This document shows, in pieces, positions 24,598 through 32,290 of a stretch of DNA of 34,733 bases. The stretch covers positions 1 through 34,733 of the forward strand of contig JAWOAV010000214.1 of the NCBI GenBank assembly GCA_046498365.1. Reading direction: 5' to 3'. The notes beneath the pieces are model-generated. The model was given only the letters and a program-made list of their open reading frames with translations, did not search any database and was not told the origin of the DNA. This stretch comes from B1SED10-16 sp046498365 (GTDB lineage Bacteria > Desulfobacterota > Desulfobacteria > Desulfobacterales > Desulfosalsimonadaceae). Each line of letters begins with the position of its first letter. Positions within the stretch are counted from its first letter, which is position 1. The position numbers were made by a program, and so were the translations under genes.

Positions 24598-24737
24598 TTT
24601 TTAACCCTACGTTTTTTGCGGATGATTTTCAAGGTTGCTCATGATAAAATGCGTTGCCGGTGACGGGAAATCGGATGAATGGCGGATCGTGTTTTCAAAT
24701 TTTTTATCATAGCAGAAGTTTCGTAACAGAATAAACG

Positions 24738-24765
24738 TTGCATGGGATCGGTCTTTTTTTATAAA
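24738..24765 (+). promoter_or_regulatory. Possible promoter before the GNAT gene
   Basis: TTGCAT (24738-24743), a 16-bp spacer ending in seven T, then TATAAA (24760-24765). The -10 is good and the -35 weak. It is followed at 24776-24790 by a five-codon open frame (Met-Asp-Leu-Cys-stop) behind AAGGA, possibly fortuitous. Confidence 0.3.
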
Positions 24766-24868
24766 AAGGAACAATATGGACCTGTGTTAAGCTGGCGAGG
24801 TGTTTTGGCTCGTTTCGGAAGCCCCGCCTTTTTCTGGGTGTGTCACCATACGACAAGGGGGTTGGCCG

Positions 24869-25282
24869 GTGGAATGGGAAAAGGGGCGATATCGCATCAC
24901 CGATGAGCCGGCACAGGTTGAAATTGACGTTGTCTGGCGTCTGCTGCAGACAACCTACTGGAAAGATCGTCGGCCGCGGGAAATCGTAGAGAAAATCGTT
25001 GCCCGCTCCCTGTGCTTCAGCCTTTTTGACGATGCGCGCCAGATCGGGTTCGGCCGCGCGGTTACGGATAAAATAACGATTACCTGGATCGCGGATGTTG
25101 TCGTTGAGCCGGTGTATCGATCCCGGGGGCTCGGGACCTGGTTCGTTGCGTGCATGGTATCCCATCCGGCAATCAAAGGAACGCAGATGGCGCTTCAAAC
25201 TTTGGACGCGCATGGCTTTTATGAAAAATTCGGCTTTTCCGCAAACAGTGCCCTGATGACTACAGCGGCCCATAATTTATAA
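24869..25282 (+). CDS. GNAT family N-acetyltransferase
   Basis: A 137-residue protein of the Gcn5-related acetyltransferase fold. The acetyl-CoA pyrophosphate loop is VVEPVYRSRGLGTWFV (motif A, R-x-x-G-x-G type), and the C-terminal HGFYEKFGF is the usual motif B end. The substrate is unknown; it may be an amine or protein. A longer GTG-started frame begins at 24800, but I choose the GTG at 24869 because AAGGGGG lies 7 bases upstream and the protein then starts where the fold does (VEWEKGRYRIT). It heads a loosely spaced plus-strand series of small genes. Confidence 0.82.
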   Translation: MEWEKGRYRITDEPAQVEIDVVWRLLQTTYWKDRRPREIVEKIVARSLCFSLFDDARQIGFGRAVTDKITITWIADVVVEPVYRSRGLGTWFVACMVSHPAIKGTQMALQTLDAHGFYEKFGFSANSALMTTAAHNL

Positions 25283-25408
25283 CAAATCCAAGATCGAACA
25301 ATGCCCCTTTGCTTTTCCTCTTTGCGGATATACCCGTATTTTCATGGATACGGCAACTTCCATGGGGCAGCAGTACCATAAGGTCAATTGGCAGACAAGG
25401 AGATGCGT

Positions 25409-25825
25409 GTGGAAAGAGAAACAGATCAGGAACTGATTGCTTTTATTGAAAATTGGCAGGAAACGCCCGAAAAGAACAGGCAGGTATTTGTGCACTTCAA
25501 GAAATACCTTCAAGAGAAAGAGGGGGTCCGTCTTGAATTCATCCCCCGGCCCGGGATAACCTATTCTCTGCGGGCTACTCATGCCGCCCAGAAAACAAGG
25601 GGGCTTTTTGTCATGGTCGATGTGATTGAAGATACCCCCCGATGGCTTTCCGTCTGTTTTTACGGGGAGATGGTAACGGACCCGCAAGACAAAGGGGATT
25701 TTGTTCCCGAAGGCCTGCTTGGGGAGGATGCCGTCTGTTTTGATGTTGAACAATGGGATGAAGATCTTGTCCGATACATTGAAGCCCGCATTGAGGAAGC
25801 CTGCTGTCACGCTGCAGAGGAGTAA
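25409..25825 (+). CDS. Hypothetical protein, 138 aa
   Basis: No family recognised. The protein is acidic, with helical ends and a central beta-rich part (RLEFIPRPGITYSLRA, GLFVMVDVIEDTPRWLSVCF). It has no signal peptide or membrane segment, so it is probably cytosolic. The C-terminus (ARIEEACCHAAEE) has a Cys-Cys-His that could bind metal, which is only a guess. The frame is open from a TTG at 25388, but AAGGAG at 25397-25402 lies 6 bases before the GTG at 25409, so that start is preferred; the ATG at 25403 touches the ribosome site. The tautomerase-like gene follows 96 bp later. Confidence 0.7.
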   Translation: MERETDQELIAFIENWQETPEKNRQVFVHFKKYLQEKEGVRLEFIPRPGITYSLRATHAAQKTRGLFVMVDVIEDTPRWLSVCFYGEMVTDPQDKGDFVPEGLLGEDAVCFDVEQWDEDLVRYIEARIEEACCHAAEE

Positions 25826-25921
25826 GACGTAAAGGGGTGGAATCGGCTCTTCCGCAGGATCTTTACCTGTTTTTTCCTAAACAGAGAATCCCGATGGGGG
25901 AAGTTGGCAAAGGAGCGTGAC

Positions 25922-26125
25922 ATGCCGTATGTAAATATCAAGATTACCAATGAGGGCGTTTCTGCGGAGCAAAAGGCGGCGCTTATTTCAGGCGTTACCG
26001 ACTTGCTCCGGAAGGTACTGGGAAAAAATCCGGCGACCACGGTAGTCGTTATCGATGAGGTGGAAACGGACAACTGGGGCATAGGGGGAGAGTCGGTAAC
26101 CCGGCGCCGGGAAAAGGGGATGTGA
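25922..26125 (+). CDS. 4-oxalocrotonate tautomerase-like protein
   Basis: A 67-residue member of the tautomerase superfamily, where the N-terminal proline exposed after Met removal is the catalytic base. Here Pro2 follows Met1 (MPYVNIKITNEGVSAEQK). The helix and second strand (LISGVTDLLRKVLGKNPATTVVVIDEV) fit the 4-OT fold, and NWGIGGESV near the end matches the usual NWGxGG. Such proteins form hexamers; the physiological substrate is uncertain. The ATG at 25922 has AAAGGAG upstream. The stop TGA overlaps the ATG of the next gene by one base, so the two proteins should be made together. Confidence 0.88.
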   Translation: MPYVNIKITNEGVSAEQKAALISGVTDLLRKVLGKNPATTVVVIDEVETDNWGIGGESVTRRREKGM

Positions 26126-26832
26126 TGAAGTTTCCAGCCTGGCTGCCCGAGTGGATGGCCGCGCAGCATGTTGTCCTGTGGGGGGCGGCAGATCTTCGGC
26201 GTTTTTCCACGCCCCTCGATGAAACCGGGGAGGGGTTTCCATTTGCCCTTTCATGGGCCGTTCCCATGAACCCCCGAATAATGGCCCGCATCCAAAACGG
26301 ACCCAACCAGGCGTATGCGGACGAGTATGCCAGGGTGAACTGTCATATCAACGAACTTTCCGAAGCCTTGTCGGCGGAAATCACAGGCAGGGGCTTTCGC
26401 GCCAGTCCGCTGGCGGCCTCGAAGCGCACCGATACGGTCCATATCAAGGGAGACTTCCCCCACAAGACCGCGGCAACCCGGGCGGGATTGGGCTGGATCG
26501 GCCGCCATTGTCAACTGGTTACGCGCCCGTTCGGGCCGTGGGTCCGTCTGGGAACGGTTTTCACTGACATGGCGCTATCCTGCGGGCCGGCACGAAAGAG
26601 AAGTTTCTGTGGTGGATGTATGCGCTGTGTGGCGGCCTGCCCGGCAAAGGCACTGAAAGGCAGCACTTGGCATCCCGGGGTGCTGCGCGAAGAAATATTG
26701 GATGTGCGGGCATGTGACCAATGGAAAAAAAAGCACTACTTCGCGTTTCACGAAGGTCACAATTGCGGCATATGTTCGGCTGTCTGTCCCTATGGATTAC
26801 AATTTTTGAAACGGGAAACAGGTAAGCGGTGA
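26125..26832 (+). CDS. Short QueG-like double [4Fe-4S] protein
   Basis: A 235-residue protein resembling epoxyqueuosine reductase (COG1600) but much shorter than true QueG (about 350 residues). It has the QueG-like segment KTAATRAGLGWIGRH, then a ferredoxin motif with Cys162, 165, 168 and 172 (CGGCMRCVAACP). A second cluster could use Cys197, 214, 217 and 221 (CGICSAVCP). It may be an electron-transfer or corrinoid-reducing protein; tRNA queuosine reduction is not assured. The start ATG overlaps the tautomerase stop (TGATG); a GTG one codon earlier is possible. After it comes a ~500-bp gap holding copy D of the repeat. Confidence 0.82.
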   Translation: MKFPAWLPEWMAAQHVVLWGAADLRRFSTPLDETGEGFPFALSWAVPMNPRIMARIQNGPNQAYADEYARVNCHINELSEALSAEITGRGFRASPLAASKRTDTVHIKGDFPHKTAATRAGLGWIGRHCQLVTRPFGPWVRLGTVFTDMALSCGPARKRSFCGGCMRCVAACPAKALKGSTWHPGVLREEILDVRACDQWKKKHYFAFHEGHNCGICSAVCPYGLQFLKRETGKR

Positions 26833-27136
26833 CGCGGTGCAGGTGTTTGCGGCCTGGCAGTGGTGCCGGCTTCCATCCGTGTCCTGCAATCCTCGACGGG
26901 CGCTGCCATTTTATCGGAATTCCTGGATATACCCCTTATTCTTGCTTCACTATCGCTGGTTTCCGCCATTTTTTGCCAAGCAGGAGCAGCTGGTTGGGAA
27001 AAAATCACAGGGTTCATATGAAACCGAATGGCAAATGGATGGCCGCGGAAATTTGCCAATATGGTGAAGGGGGATTACTATTTTCCATTGAGAGATATGT
27101 TTCGGGAAACCGTTCCCGGCAGTCGGAATCCGGCAA
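26833..27136. other. Gene-free spacer
   Basis: No convincing gene, RNA or promoter is seen between the QueG-like gene and repeat copy D. A short stem GGGAAACCGTTCCC lies near 27104-27117. Short open frames here have no ribosome site and no recognisable product. Confidence 0.5.
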
Positions 27137-27296
27137 GTTTTGATGAGCCCGTAAAAAGTCGATTTTGGACGGCAAAGTAAAAAGTTCAAGATCAAGGCGC
27201 GTGCAATTTTTGAATAATTGAGCGTACTTAGCCGTACGTGAGATTCTTCAAAAATTGTGCGCAACGCAGATATTGGGCTTTTTACGAAGCCGGCAA
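27137..27296. repeat. Palindromic intergenic repeat, copy D
   Basis: About 150 bp. The inner palindrome GCGTACTTAGCCGTACGTGA is flanked by GCAATTTTTGAATAATTGA and its reverse-complement-like partner. The outer arms are CCCGTAAAAAGTC (left) and GCTTTTTACGAAGCC (right). The right arm GCAACGCAGATATTGGGC carries the core shared by all family copies. It ends about 33 bp before the coiled-coil protein gene and contributes a spurious N-terminal extension to its reading frame. Confidence 0.8.
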
Positions 27297-27328
27297 GCTT
27301 TTATGATGATGAAAAAAGGGGTATGCAG

Positions 27329-27604
27329 ATGGGCATCAGAGATTCGTTGGAAAAGAAAATCGAGGGCCAGCTTGAAAAATGGGAAAATGAAATCGAAGAA
27401 ATGAAGGCGCGGTCCAAAAAAAAGGAAGCCGAAGCAAAAGCGGAAAAGGCGGATGCAGATATCCAGCAGGAATATTATGACCGGATCGAAACGCTTCAAA
27501 AGGCATCTACGCAGGCAAAACAAAAACTGGACGAACTCAGGGAGGCCGGGGAGGATTCTCTGGAAGGCTTGCGCTCGGAGATCGAAAAGATTCTAAACAA
27601 GTAA
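27329..27604 (+). CDS. Coiled-coil stress-response-like protein
   Basis: A 91-residue, highly charged, almost wholly helical protein (MGIRDSLEKKIEGQLEKWEN...). It has Lys/Glu/Ala-rich heptads and an aromatic-acidic pattern like the small sll1863-type stress-response coiled-coil family; this resemblance is from memory and unconfirmed. There is no signal peptide. The ATG at 27329 has GGGG 7 bases upstream; the ATG two codons earlier is too close to that site. It is followed 24 bp later by the DUF1499 lipoprotein, so the two probably share a transcript. Confidence 0.72.
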   Translation: MGIRDSLEKKIEGQLEKWENEIEEMKARSKKKEAEAKAEKADADIQQEYYDRIETLQKASTQAKQKLDELREAGEDSLEGLRSEIEKILNK

Positions 27605-27628
27605 ATACAGTCAGTTGAGGAAGATTCG

Positions 27629-28081
27629 ATGCCGAAAAAATGCAGTATAATGCTTGCCATCGCCGTGGTTTTGATGTCCGGATGCAGCGGCACCCGTCCC
27701 ACCCATATCGGTATCCAGCCCGGCGGAAAGCTCGCGGCCTGTCCGGATACACCCAATTGTGTTACCAGTTTTGCATCTGTGGACGACAAGCGCCACTATA
27801 TTGAGCCCATAGAAGCGGATGCGGACAAGTGGCGGAAACTCCCCCGCATATTGGCCGAGACCCCGCGCATTACGGTAATGGAACAGGGCGAAAATTACCT
27901 AAAAGCCGAGGCCACGACCCGTATCTGGCGTTTCGTGGATGATCTGGAATTTTTATATGATCCAACGCAATCCCTTATCCACGTCCGCTCCGCCTCCCGT
28001 ATCGGCTGGTCCGATTTCGGGGTCAACCGCAAACGGATCGAGCAGATCCGCAAGCAGCTTGGTGATCAATCACTGAAATAG
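27629..28081 (+). CDS. DUF1499 family lipoprotein
   Basis: A 150-residue protein with a signal peptide ending in lipobox MSGC (Cys19). The DUF1499 domain begins with LAACPDTPNCVTSFA (35-49), the conserved C-P-x-x-P-N-C-V-x-S pattern. It continues through YLKAEATTRIWRFVDDLEF and IHVRSASRIGWSDFGVNRKRIE, all typical of this family. The function is unknown; the protein should be envelope-anchored. GAGGAAG lies 6 bases before the ATG. A probable bidirectional terminator follows, shared with the convergent acyl-CoA synthetase gene. Confidence 0.87.
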   Translation: MPKKCSIMLAIAVVLMSGCSGTRPTHIGIQPGGKLAACPDTPNCVTSFASVDDKRHYIEPIEADADKWRKLPRILAETPRITVMEQGENYLKAEATTRIWRFVDDLEFLYDPTQSLIHVRSASRIGWSDFGVNRKRIEQIRKQLGDQSLK

Positions 28082-28118
28082 AAGGGCCTGCCCGGTGAAT
28101 TGCTGCGGCAAGCCCTTT
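28082..28118. terminator. Bidirectional terminator between convergent genes
   Basis: An inverted repeat AAGGGC-c-TGCC ... GGCA-a-GCCCTT, with a loop of about 14 nt, lies exactly between the DUF1499 stop codon and the acyl-CoA synthetase stop codon. On the plus strand the stem is followed by TTTCTTAT. Confidence 0.55.
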
Positions 28119-28119
28119 C

Positions 28120-29832
28120 TTATGCTGTTAGCTGTTCCTTCAACTCCCGTTTCAGCACCTTGCCGGCCGCCGACACCGGCACGGTTGCGACGAAAATAAT
28201 TTCCCTGAGCTTTTTGTACGCCGCCACCTGCGCGTTGACATGGGCAATGAGTTCGTCCGCAGCCGTTTCGGCATCCTTTTTCAACTGGACAAAGGCCACC
28301 GGTATTTCGCCAGCCTGGGCATCCGGTTTGCCGAGCACCGCGCACATTTCCACCGCCGGGTGAGTGTAGAGAACTTCCTCGATCTCCCTTGGATAGACGT
28401 TGTACCCCTTGTAAATGATCATGTCTTTTTTGCGGTCCGTGATATAAAAATAACCGTCTTCGTCTTCCCGGCCGATGTCCCCGCTGTAGAGCCAGCCATC
28501 CTTGAGCACCTCCGCGGTGGCATCGGGCCGCTGCCAGTAGCCGGCCATGACCTGGGGGCCCCGGATGCATATTTCCCCTTCGCTCCCTGCCGGAAGGTCC
28601 TCGCCGGTGACAACATCCACCACCTTGACTTCGGTATCGAATACCGGCAGCCCAACGGAGCCGACCCTCGTCAGTTCGGGAATAGGAGGGTTGGCCGTGG
28701 CGCCCATGGCACATTCCGTCATGCCGTAGGCTTCAATGACCACGCTGCTGGAAAAGGATTTCCGCATGGCATCCAGCACGGTCCGGGGGAGCGGTGCTGC
28801 GCCCGACGCGATGAGCTTGACGCCCGAGAGATCATATTGTTTGAAGTCGGGCATATTGACCAAAGGGACGTAAAGCTGGGGGGCGCCCCCCAGGGTTGTG
28901 GCTGAGAATTTGTTTACACCTTCGATGTACTCCTTTGGATCGAAACGCGGAAAGACCACCATGGTCGTCCCACCGGAGACCATATTGTTGAGATATCCGA
29001 CGGTGCCCATGGCGTGAAACCAGGGGACTACCACCAGCGCCGTTTCCCGGTCCCTGGCCACCGGGCGGTCCCTGACCGGATCCACCCCTTCCGGATAGAC
29101 CAATTCGACCCGTTCGTTCTTCACTTCAATCTGGGCCCCGTTGAACCAGCATCCGAACTGAATGGTATTGCAGACCACGTTGCGATGCGTCAGCATGACC
29201 CCTTTGGAAACCCCCGTGGTCCCGCCGGTATAAGCCAGGTGGGCCAGGTCTTTATCAATATCGATATCCACTGACGGCGGTTCGGCGGGATGCTCCCTGA
29301 TGAGTTCGATCATATCCAGGGTGTCTGGCACCGGAAGTTTGCCCAGGGGTTTGAGCGGTGCGATGAGGGCGTTGTAGCAGTCGGCGATGCTGGTGGAGAT
29401 CACCCGCTTTACCGGTGTATCGGCGACGATGGGCTGGATGCCCGGAAAGAGGAGGTCAAGGGAAATCAGGGTCTCGGCGCTGGAATCGTTTAGCTGGTAG
29501 CGGACTTCCCGCGGGGCGAGCAACGGGTTTAACGGTGTGAAAACGGCGCCGAGTTTCAGGATCGCATAATAGGCGACGGCGAACTGGGGCATGTTCGGCA
29601 GGTGGATAGCGACCCGCTGCCCCTTTTGAATCCCGTGGGCGTGCAGTGCCGAGGCGAAATGATCCACAAGGGTTTTGAGTTCCAGATAGGTCAGCACCAT
29701 GCCGCCGAAATGAATGGCAATCCGGTTGGGCACCCGCTCGGCCGTATCCTCCAGGAACGCATGGACCGGTCGTTCCGGGTAGCAAAGGGTTTTCGGCCAT
29801 TGATCCGGCCAGCAGTTGAAGTTTTTAGCCAT
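28120..29832 (-). CDS. Acyl-CoA synthetase (AMP-forming)
   Basis: A 570-residue adenylate-forming ligase that activates a carboxylic acid, most like long-chain fatty acids, to its CoA thioester via an acyl-AMP. Motifs in order: P-loop-like YTGGTTGVSKG (201-211), YGMTE (369-373), YSGDIG (449-454), DRKKDMIIYKGYNVYP (466-481) and the catalytic Lys558 in AGKVLKRE near the C-terminus. All are intact. The chain-length preference cannot be read. It has AAGGGGGAAA before the ATG and its own promoter candidate. In an anaerobe it may serve fatty-acid or aromatic-acid degradation, but no beta-oxidation genes lie beside it. Confidence 0.92.
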   Translation of the reverse strand: MAKNFNCWPDQWPKTLCYPERPVHAFLEDTAERVPNRIAIHFGGMVLTYLELKTLVDHFASALHAHGIQKGQRVAIHLPNMPQFAVAYYAILKLGAVFTPLNPLLAPREVRYQLNDSSAETLISLDLLFPGIQPIVADTPVKRVISTSIADCYNALIAPLKPLGKLPVPDTLDMIELIREHPAEPPSVDIDIDKDLAHLAYTGGTTGVSKGVMLTHRNVVCNTIQFGCWFNGAQIEVKNERVELVYPEGVDPVRDRPVARDRETALVVVPWFHAMGTVGYLNNMVSGGTTMVVFPRFDPKEYIEGVNKFSATTLGGAPQLYVPLVNMPDFKQYDLSGVKLIASGAAPLPRTVLDAMRKSFSSSVVIEAYGMTECAMGATANPPIPELTRVGSVGLPVFDTEVKVVDVVTGEDLPAGSEGEICIRGPQVMAGYWQRPDATAEVLKDGWLYSGDIGREDEDGYFYITDRKKDMIIYKGYNVYPREIEEVLYTHPAVEMCAVLGKPDAQAGEIPVAFVQLKKDAETAADELIAHVNAQVAAYKKLREIIFVATVPVSAAGKVLKRELKEQLTA

Positions 29833-29935
29833 TATTTCCCCCTTCGGTCTTTTTGGTTGCAGACTGCGTCAGTTCTTTCATGATATGAACAGGCGATCAT
29901 TCTACCGGGACAAAGGAGTGGAAAACATAGCGGGT

Positions 29936-29965
29936 AATATATAGTATTTTATTCCCATCTGGCAA
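29936..29965 (-). promoter_or_regulatory. Sigma-70-like promoter of the acyl-CoA synthetase gene
   Basis: Minus strand: TTGCCA (29960-29965, 5 of 6), an 18-bp spacer, TATATT (29936-29941, 5 of 6), giving a leader of roughly 95 bp. Confidence 0.45.
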
Positions 29966-30432
29966 CGCTTATCCGCATGTCTTTGATTTTAGGCGGGAAC
30001 CGGAAGAAATCATACAAGATAGTTTTACGCGACCCTACAGGCCCATGCTCAGCAGGAATATTTTCCGTGCCTAAAGCGGAATGCAAAAGTCAGTACTTAT
30101 ACGAAACCGGGCTTGCTGCATTGCGGGAGATAACGCCAGGGCCTGCATTATGTGGGGATGGGTTCTATAAATATATTCGGAAAGTCTTCCTTGGGAAAAT
30201 TCAGTTTACCGGGATGAACCGAAGGAAGGAAACAAATTGCATCATAGTATAAAAAAGTATATATAAAACTTTGACTTTATATTGATTTTTTCGGTCAATA
30301 TAGTATGACACCCTATGCGGCAGTAATTATTTTGTTCCAACGCAAACGAAAAGCCTCTGCCTTGTATCTTTGAATCTTCGCACGGGTATTGGCCCCAGAA
30401 ATTTTGTTTTCGAAATGGGCCGGTATTCACAG

Positions 30433-30448
30433 GGGCAAATTTTTTGCT
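30433..30448 (+). promoter_or_regulatory. Candidate sigma-54 (-24/-12) promoter for tolC-lapG-lapD
   Basis: GGGCAAATTTTTTGCT fits the TGGCAC-N5-TTGCW pattern, with GG at 30434-30435, GC at 30446-30447 and exactly 10 bp between. The -12 TTGCT is perfect; the -24 element matches GGCA. The start codon lies 117 bp downstream. An inverted repeat at 30280-30300, about 150 bp upstream, could be an activator site. The T-rich context raises the chance of coincidence. Confidence 0.38.
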
Positions 30449-30564
30449 ATTTTATTATTGGATGGAAATTCCGGTTTTTAAGGGGACATAGGCCAAATGT
30501 TTCCTGAATATCGGGGCGTCCTGTAACGAGTAAACCTGTTCTGGGCAAGGGGAGGGCATTTGCC

Positions 30565-32079
30565 ATGTGGGGAAAAATGGTCACACTGGGAATTGTTGTT
30601 TTTGCGGGGATTTTGATTCTGGGGAGTGGTTATGTCAGGGCCGAACTCGTGCTGGAAGAAACCCAGTCAGAAGCACTGGGAGAAAATCAATCCGAAACAG
30701 TAGCAGAGCCGCAGGTTGAAACACTGAAAGCCGCGGTTCAAAGCGTCCTTGAGACCCATCCGGAAATCAAGGCGGCCTCCTATGGTCGGCAGGCCAGGGA
30801 TTGGGAGGTCGTGCAGGCCCGGGGGGACTATTGGCCGACGCTCGATGCCAGCACGTCATGGGGCTATATGAAGCAGGACAAGCCCGAAGTAGAAGACGAT
30901 GATTCCTGGCCCAGGCAGAGCAAGGTGAGCCTCCGGCAGAATGTGTTCCGGGGGGGTGCCAATATTGCCGATGTGAACCGGCAGAAAGCGCGCGTCAAGT
31001 CCCAGGCCTATATGGTCCAGGGAACATCCGAAAGTCTGGCCCTTAGGACGACCAGGGTCTATTTGAACGTGCTGCGTAACACACGTCTTCATGCGCTTGC
31101 CAAGGAGAATCTGCTCAACCACGAACGCATTGCCGACCAGGTAGAGTTGCGCCTGGAATCCGGTGTCGATGCCAAAGCGGAGATGGAGCAGGTGCTGGGC
31201 CGACTTGCGCTGGCAAAATCGAACATTGCCGTGACAACGGCAAATCTTAACGATGCGATTACCGATTACCAGGCGGTTGTCGGCCGACTGCCCGGGGATC
31301 TCGTCGAATTGGAGCCGCTGGATGTAATTTTTCCAGCGGACCTTTATGATGCGGAGCAATTGGCCCTGAAAAGGCATCCCATCGTCAGGTCGGCAGAAGC
31401 CGATCTTGAGGCGAGAGATGCCCAGTATAACATTTCAAAGAGCCAGCTGGCGCCGAGCGTTGACCTTTCGGCGGATTATAACTGGGACAAGGATGTATGG
31501 CCCGTCGACGACCAACGAAATTATTTTTCAGCGAGCGCCACTGTAAGCATGAATCTTTTCGCCGGCGGGCGGGACCGCGGACGTATCAAGGAAACACTGT
31601 ATCTGCTCAAGGAGGCCGAGGAGATATTGCAGAACGCCCGGCGGGAGACCGCGCAGTCTCTCCGTCTTTCCTGGGAAGCCAACCAGGCAGCCAGGGAAAG
31701 GGTCGTCTACCTTGAGGAATATGCCCAGTCTGCAGAAGCAACCGCTGAGGTTTTTGGCACACAATGGAATATCGGCAGGCGCACGATGTTCGACCTGTTA
31801 GATACCCAGGCGGAAGCGATTAACGCAAAAGCCGATCTTACAAGAGCCAGCTATGATTTGATGTACTCTGAATACAGAATACTAAACAGCATGGGTATGC
31901 TGGTTCATTCTCTGGGTCTGGAGTGGCCGGAAGAAGGCTTGCTTGAAGAGGACCGCAATGATTCGTATGCAGCTGATCGGGTGGAAGAGGCCCAGTCCAA
32001 AGAAGCCGTCGAACCAGAAGAAGCAGCCGAACCTGAAGAAGACGTTGTGCCTGGTGAGGAAGATTTGCTGGAAGCCTGA
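30565..32079 (+). CDS. TolC-family outer membrane secretion channel (LapE-like)
   Basis: A 504-residue outer membrane efflux protein. The signal peptide ends about residue 26 (YVRA). Two TolC repeats follow, with LKAAVQSVLETHPEIKAA (54-71) and QLALKRHPIVRSAEADLEAR as paired entry motifs. Beta-strand parts are at SWGYM...KVSLRQNVF and the second-repeat equivalent. The C-terminal ~45 residues are a Glu-rich, probably disordered tail (repeated EPEE). The strong ribosome site AAGGGGAGGG lies in the loop of a GGCAA/TTGCC stem. Followed by lapG and lapD, it is best read as the outer membrane pore of a type I secretion system for a LapA-type adhesin. The transporter and membrane-fusion genes are not in the window. 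Confidence 0.88.
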   Translation: MWGKMVTLGIVVFAGILILGSGYVRAELVLEETQSEALGENQSETVAEPQVETLKAAVQSVLETHPEIKAASYGRQARDWEVVQARGDYWPTLDASTSWGYMKQDKPEVEDDDSWPRQSKVSLRQNVFRGGANIADVNRQKARVKSQAYMVQGTSESLALRTTRVYLNVLRNTRLHALAKENLLNHERIADQVELRLESGVDAKAEMEQVLGRLALAKSNIAVTTANLNDAITDYQAVVGRLPGDLVELEPLDVIFPADLYDAEQLALKRHPIVRSAEADLEARDAQYNISKSQLAPSVDLSADYNWDKDVWPVDDQRNYFSASATVSMNLFAGGRDRGRIKETLYLLKEAEEILQNARRETAQSLRLSWEANQAARERVVYLEEYAQSAEATAEVFGTQWNIGRRTMFDLLDTQAEAINAKADLTRASYDLMYSEYRILNSMGMLVHSLGLEWPEEGLLEEDRNDSYAADRVEEAQSKEAVEPEEAAEPEEDVVPGEEDLLEA

Positions 32080-32190
32080 TTTACGGGAAAGCATCCGACA
32101 GTGCGCAGGTAATAGCGGTCTTTCCGCGCGATAAGCGCAAAAAAGCGCAGAGCACGTGCATTGAACGCTGCATACATGGTCTTTATCAAT

Positions 32191-32228
32191 CCTTGAAGAT
32201 CGGTCCGATTTGGGGCCGATCTTCAAGG
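32191..32228. other. Strong hairpin in the tolC-lapG spacer
   Basis: A perfect 13-bp inverted repeat CCTTGAAGATCGG / CCGATCTTCAAGG with inner TCC/GGG pairs, 112 bp after the tolC stop. No T-run follows. It may be a processing site, an attenuator or a terminator that lowers lapG-lapD expression relative to tolC. It also buries the upstream in-frame TTG (32210). Confidence 0.7.
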
Positions 32229-32290
32229 GATTCCTGTCTGGCCGAAAAGTGTCATTTCACAAAGGAAGGATACGCCGGGAAGCGGGCTCC

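Larger units (their letters stand above)
29833..30564. other. AT-rich gene-free regulatory stretch
   Basis: 732 bp without a convincing gene. It holds the promoter of the acyl-CoA synthetase (29936-29965, minus), a very AT-rich block (about 30235-30310) with inverted repeat TATTGA/TCAATA at 30280-30300, and a candidate sigma-54 promoter at 30433-30448 for tolC. An open frame at 29977-30252 has no ribosome site and no recognisable product. No c-di-GMP riboswitch was recognised. Confidence 0.5.

Noticed and set aside
29977..30252. 91-codon open frame in the gap before tolC
   Set aside because: No Shine-Dalgarno and no family-like sequence; too weak to call a gene.
30300..30564. c-di-GMP riboswitch (GEMM) upstream of the Lap module
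   Set aside because: Expected given the LapD context, but the conserved GEMM sequence blocks were not found.
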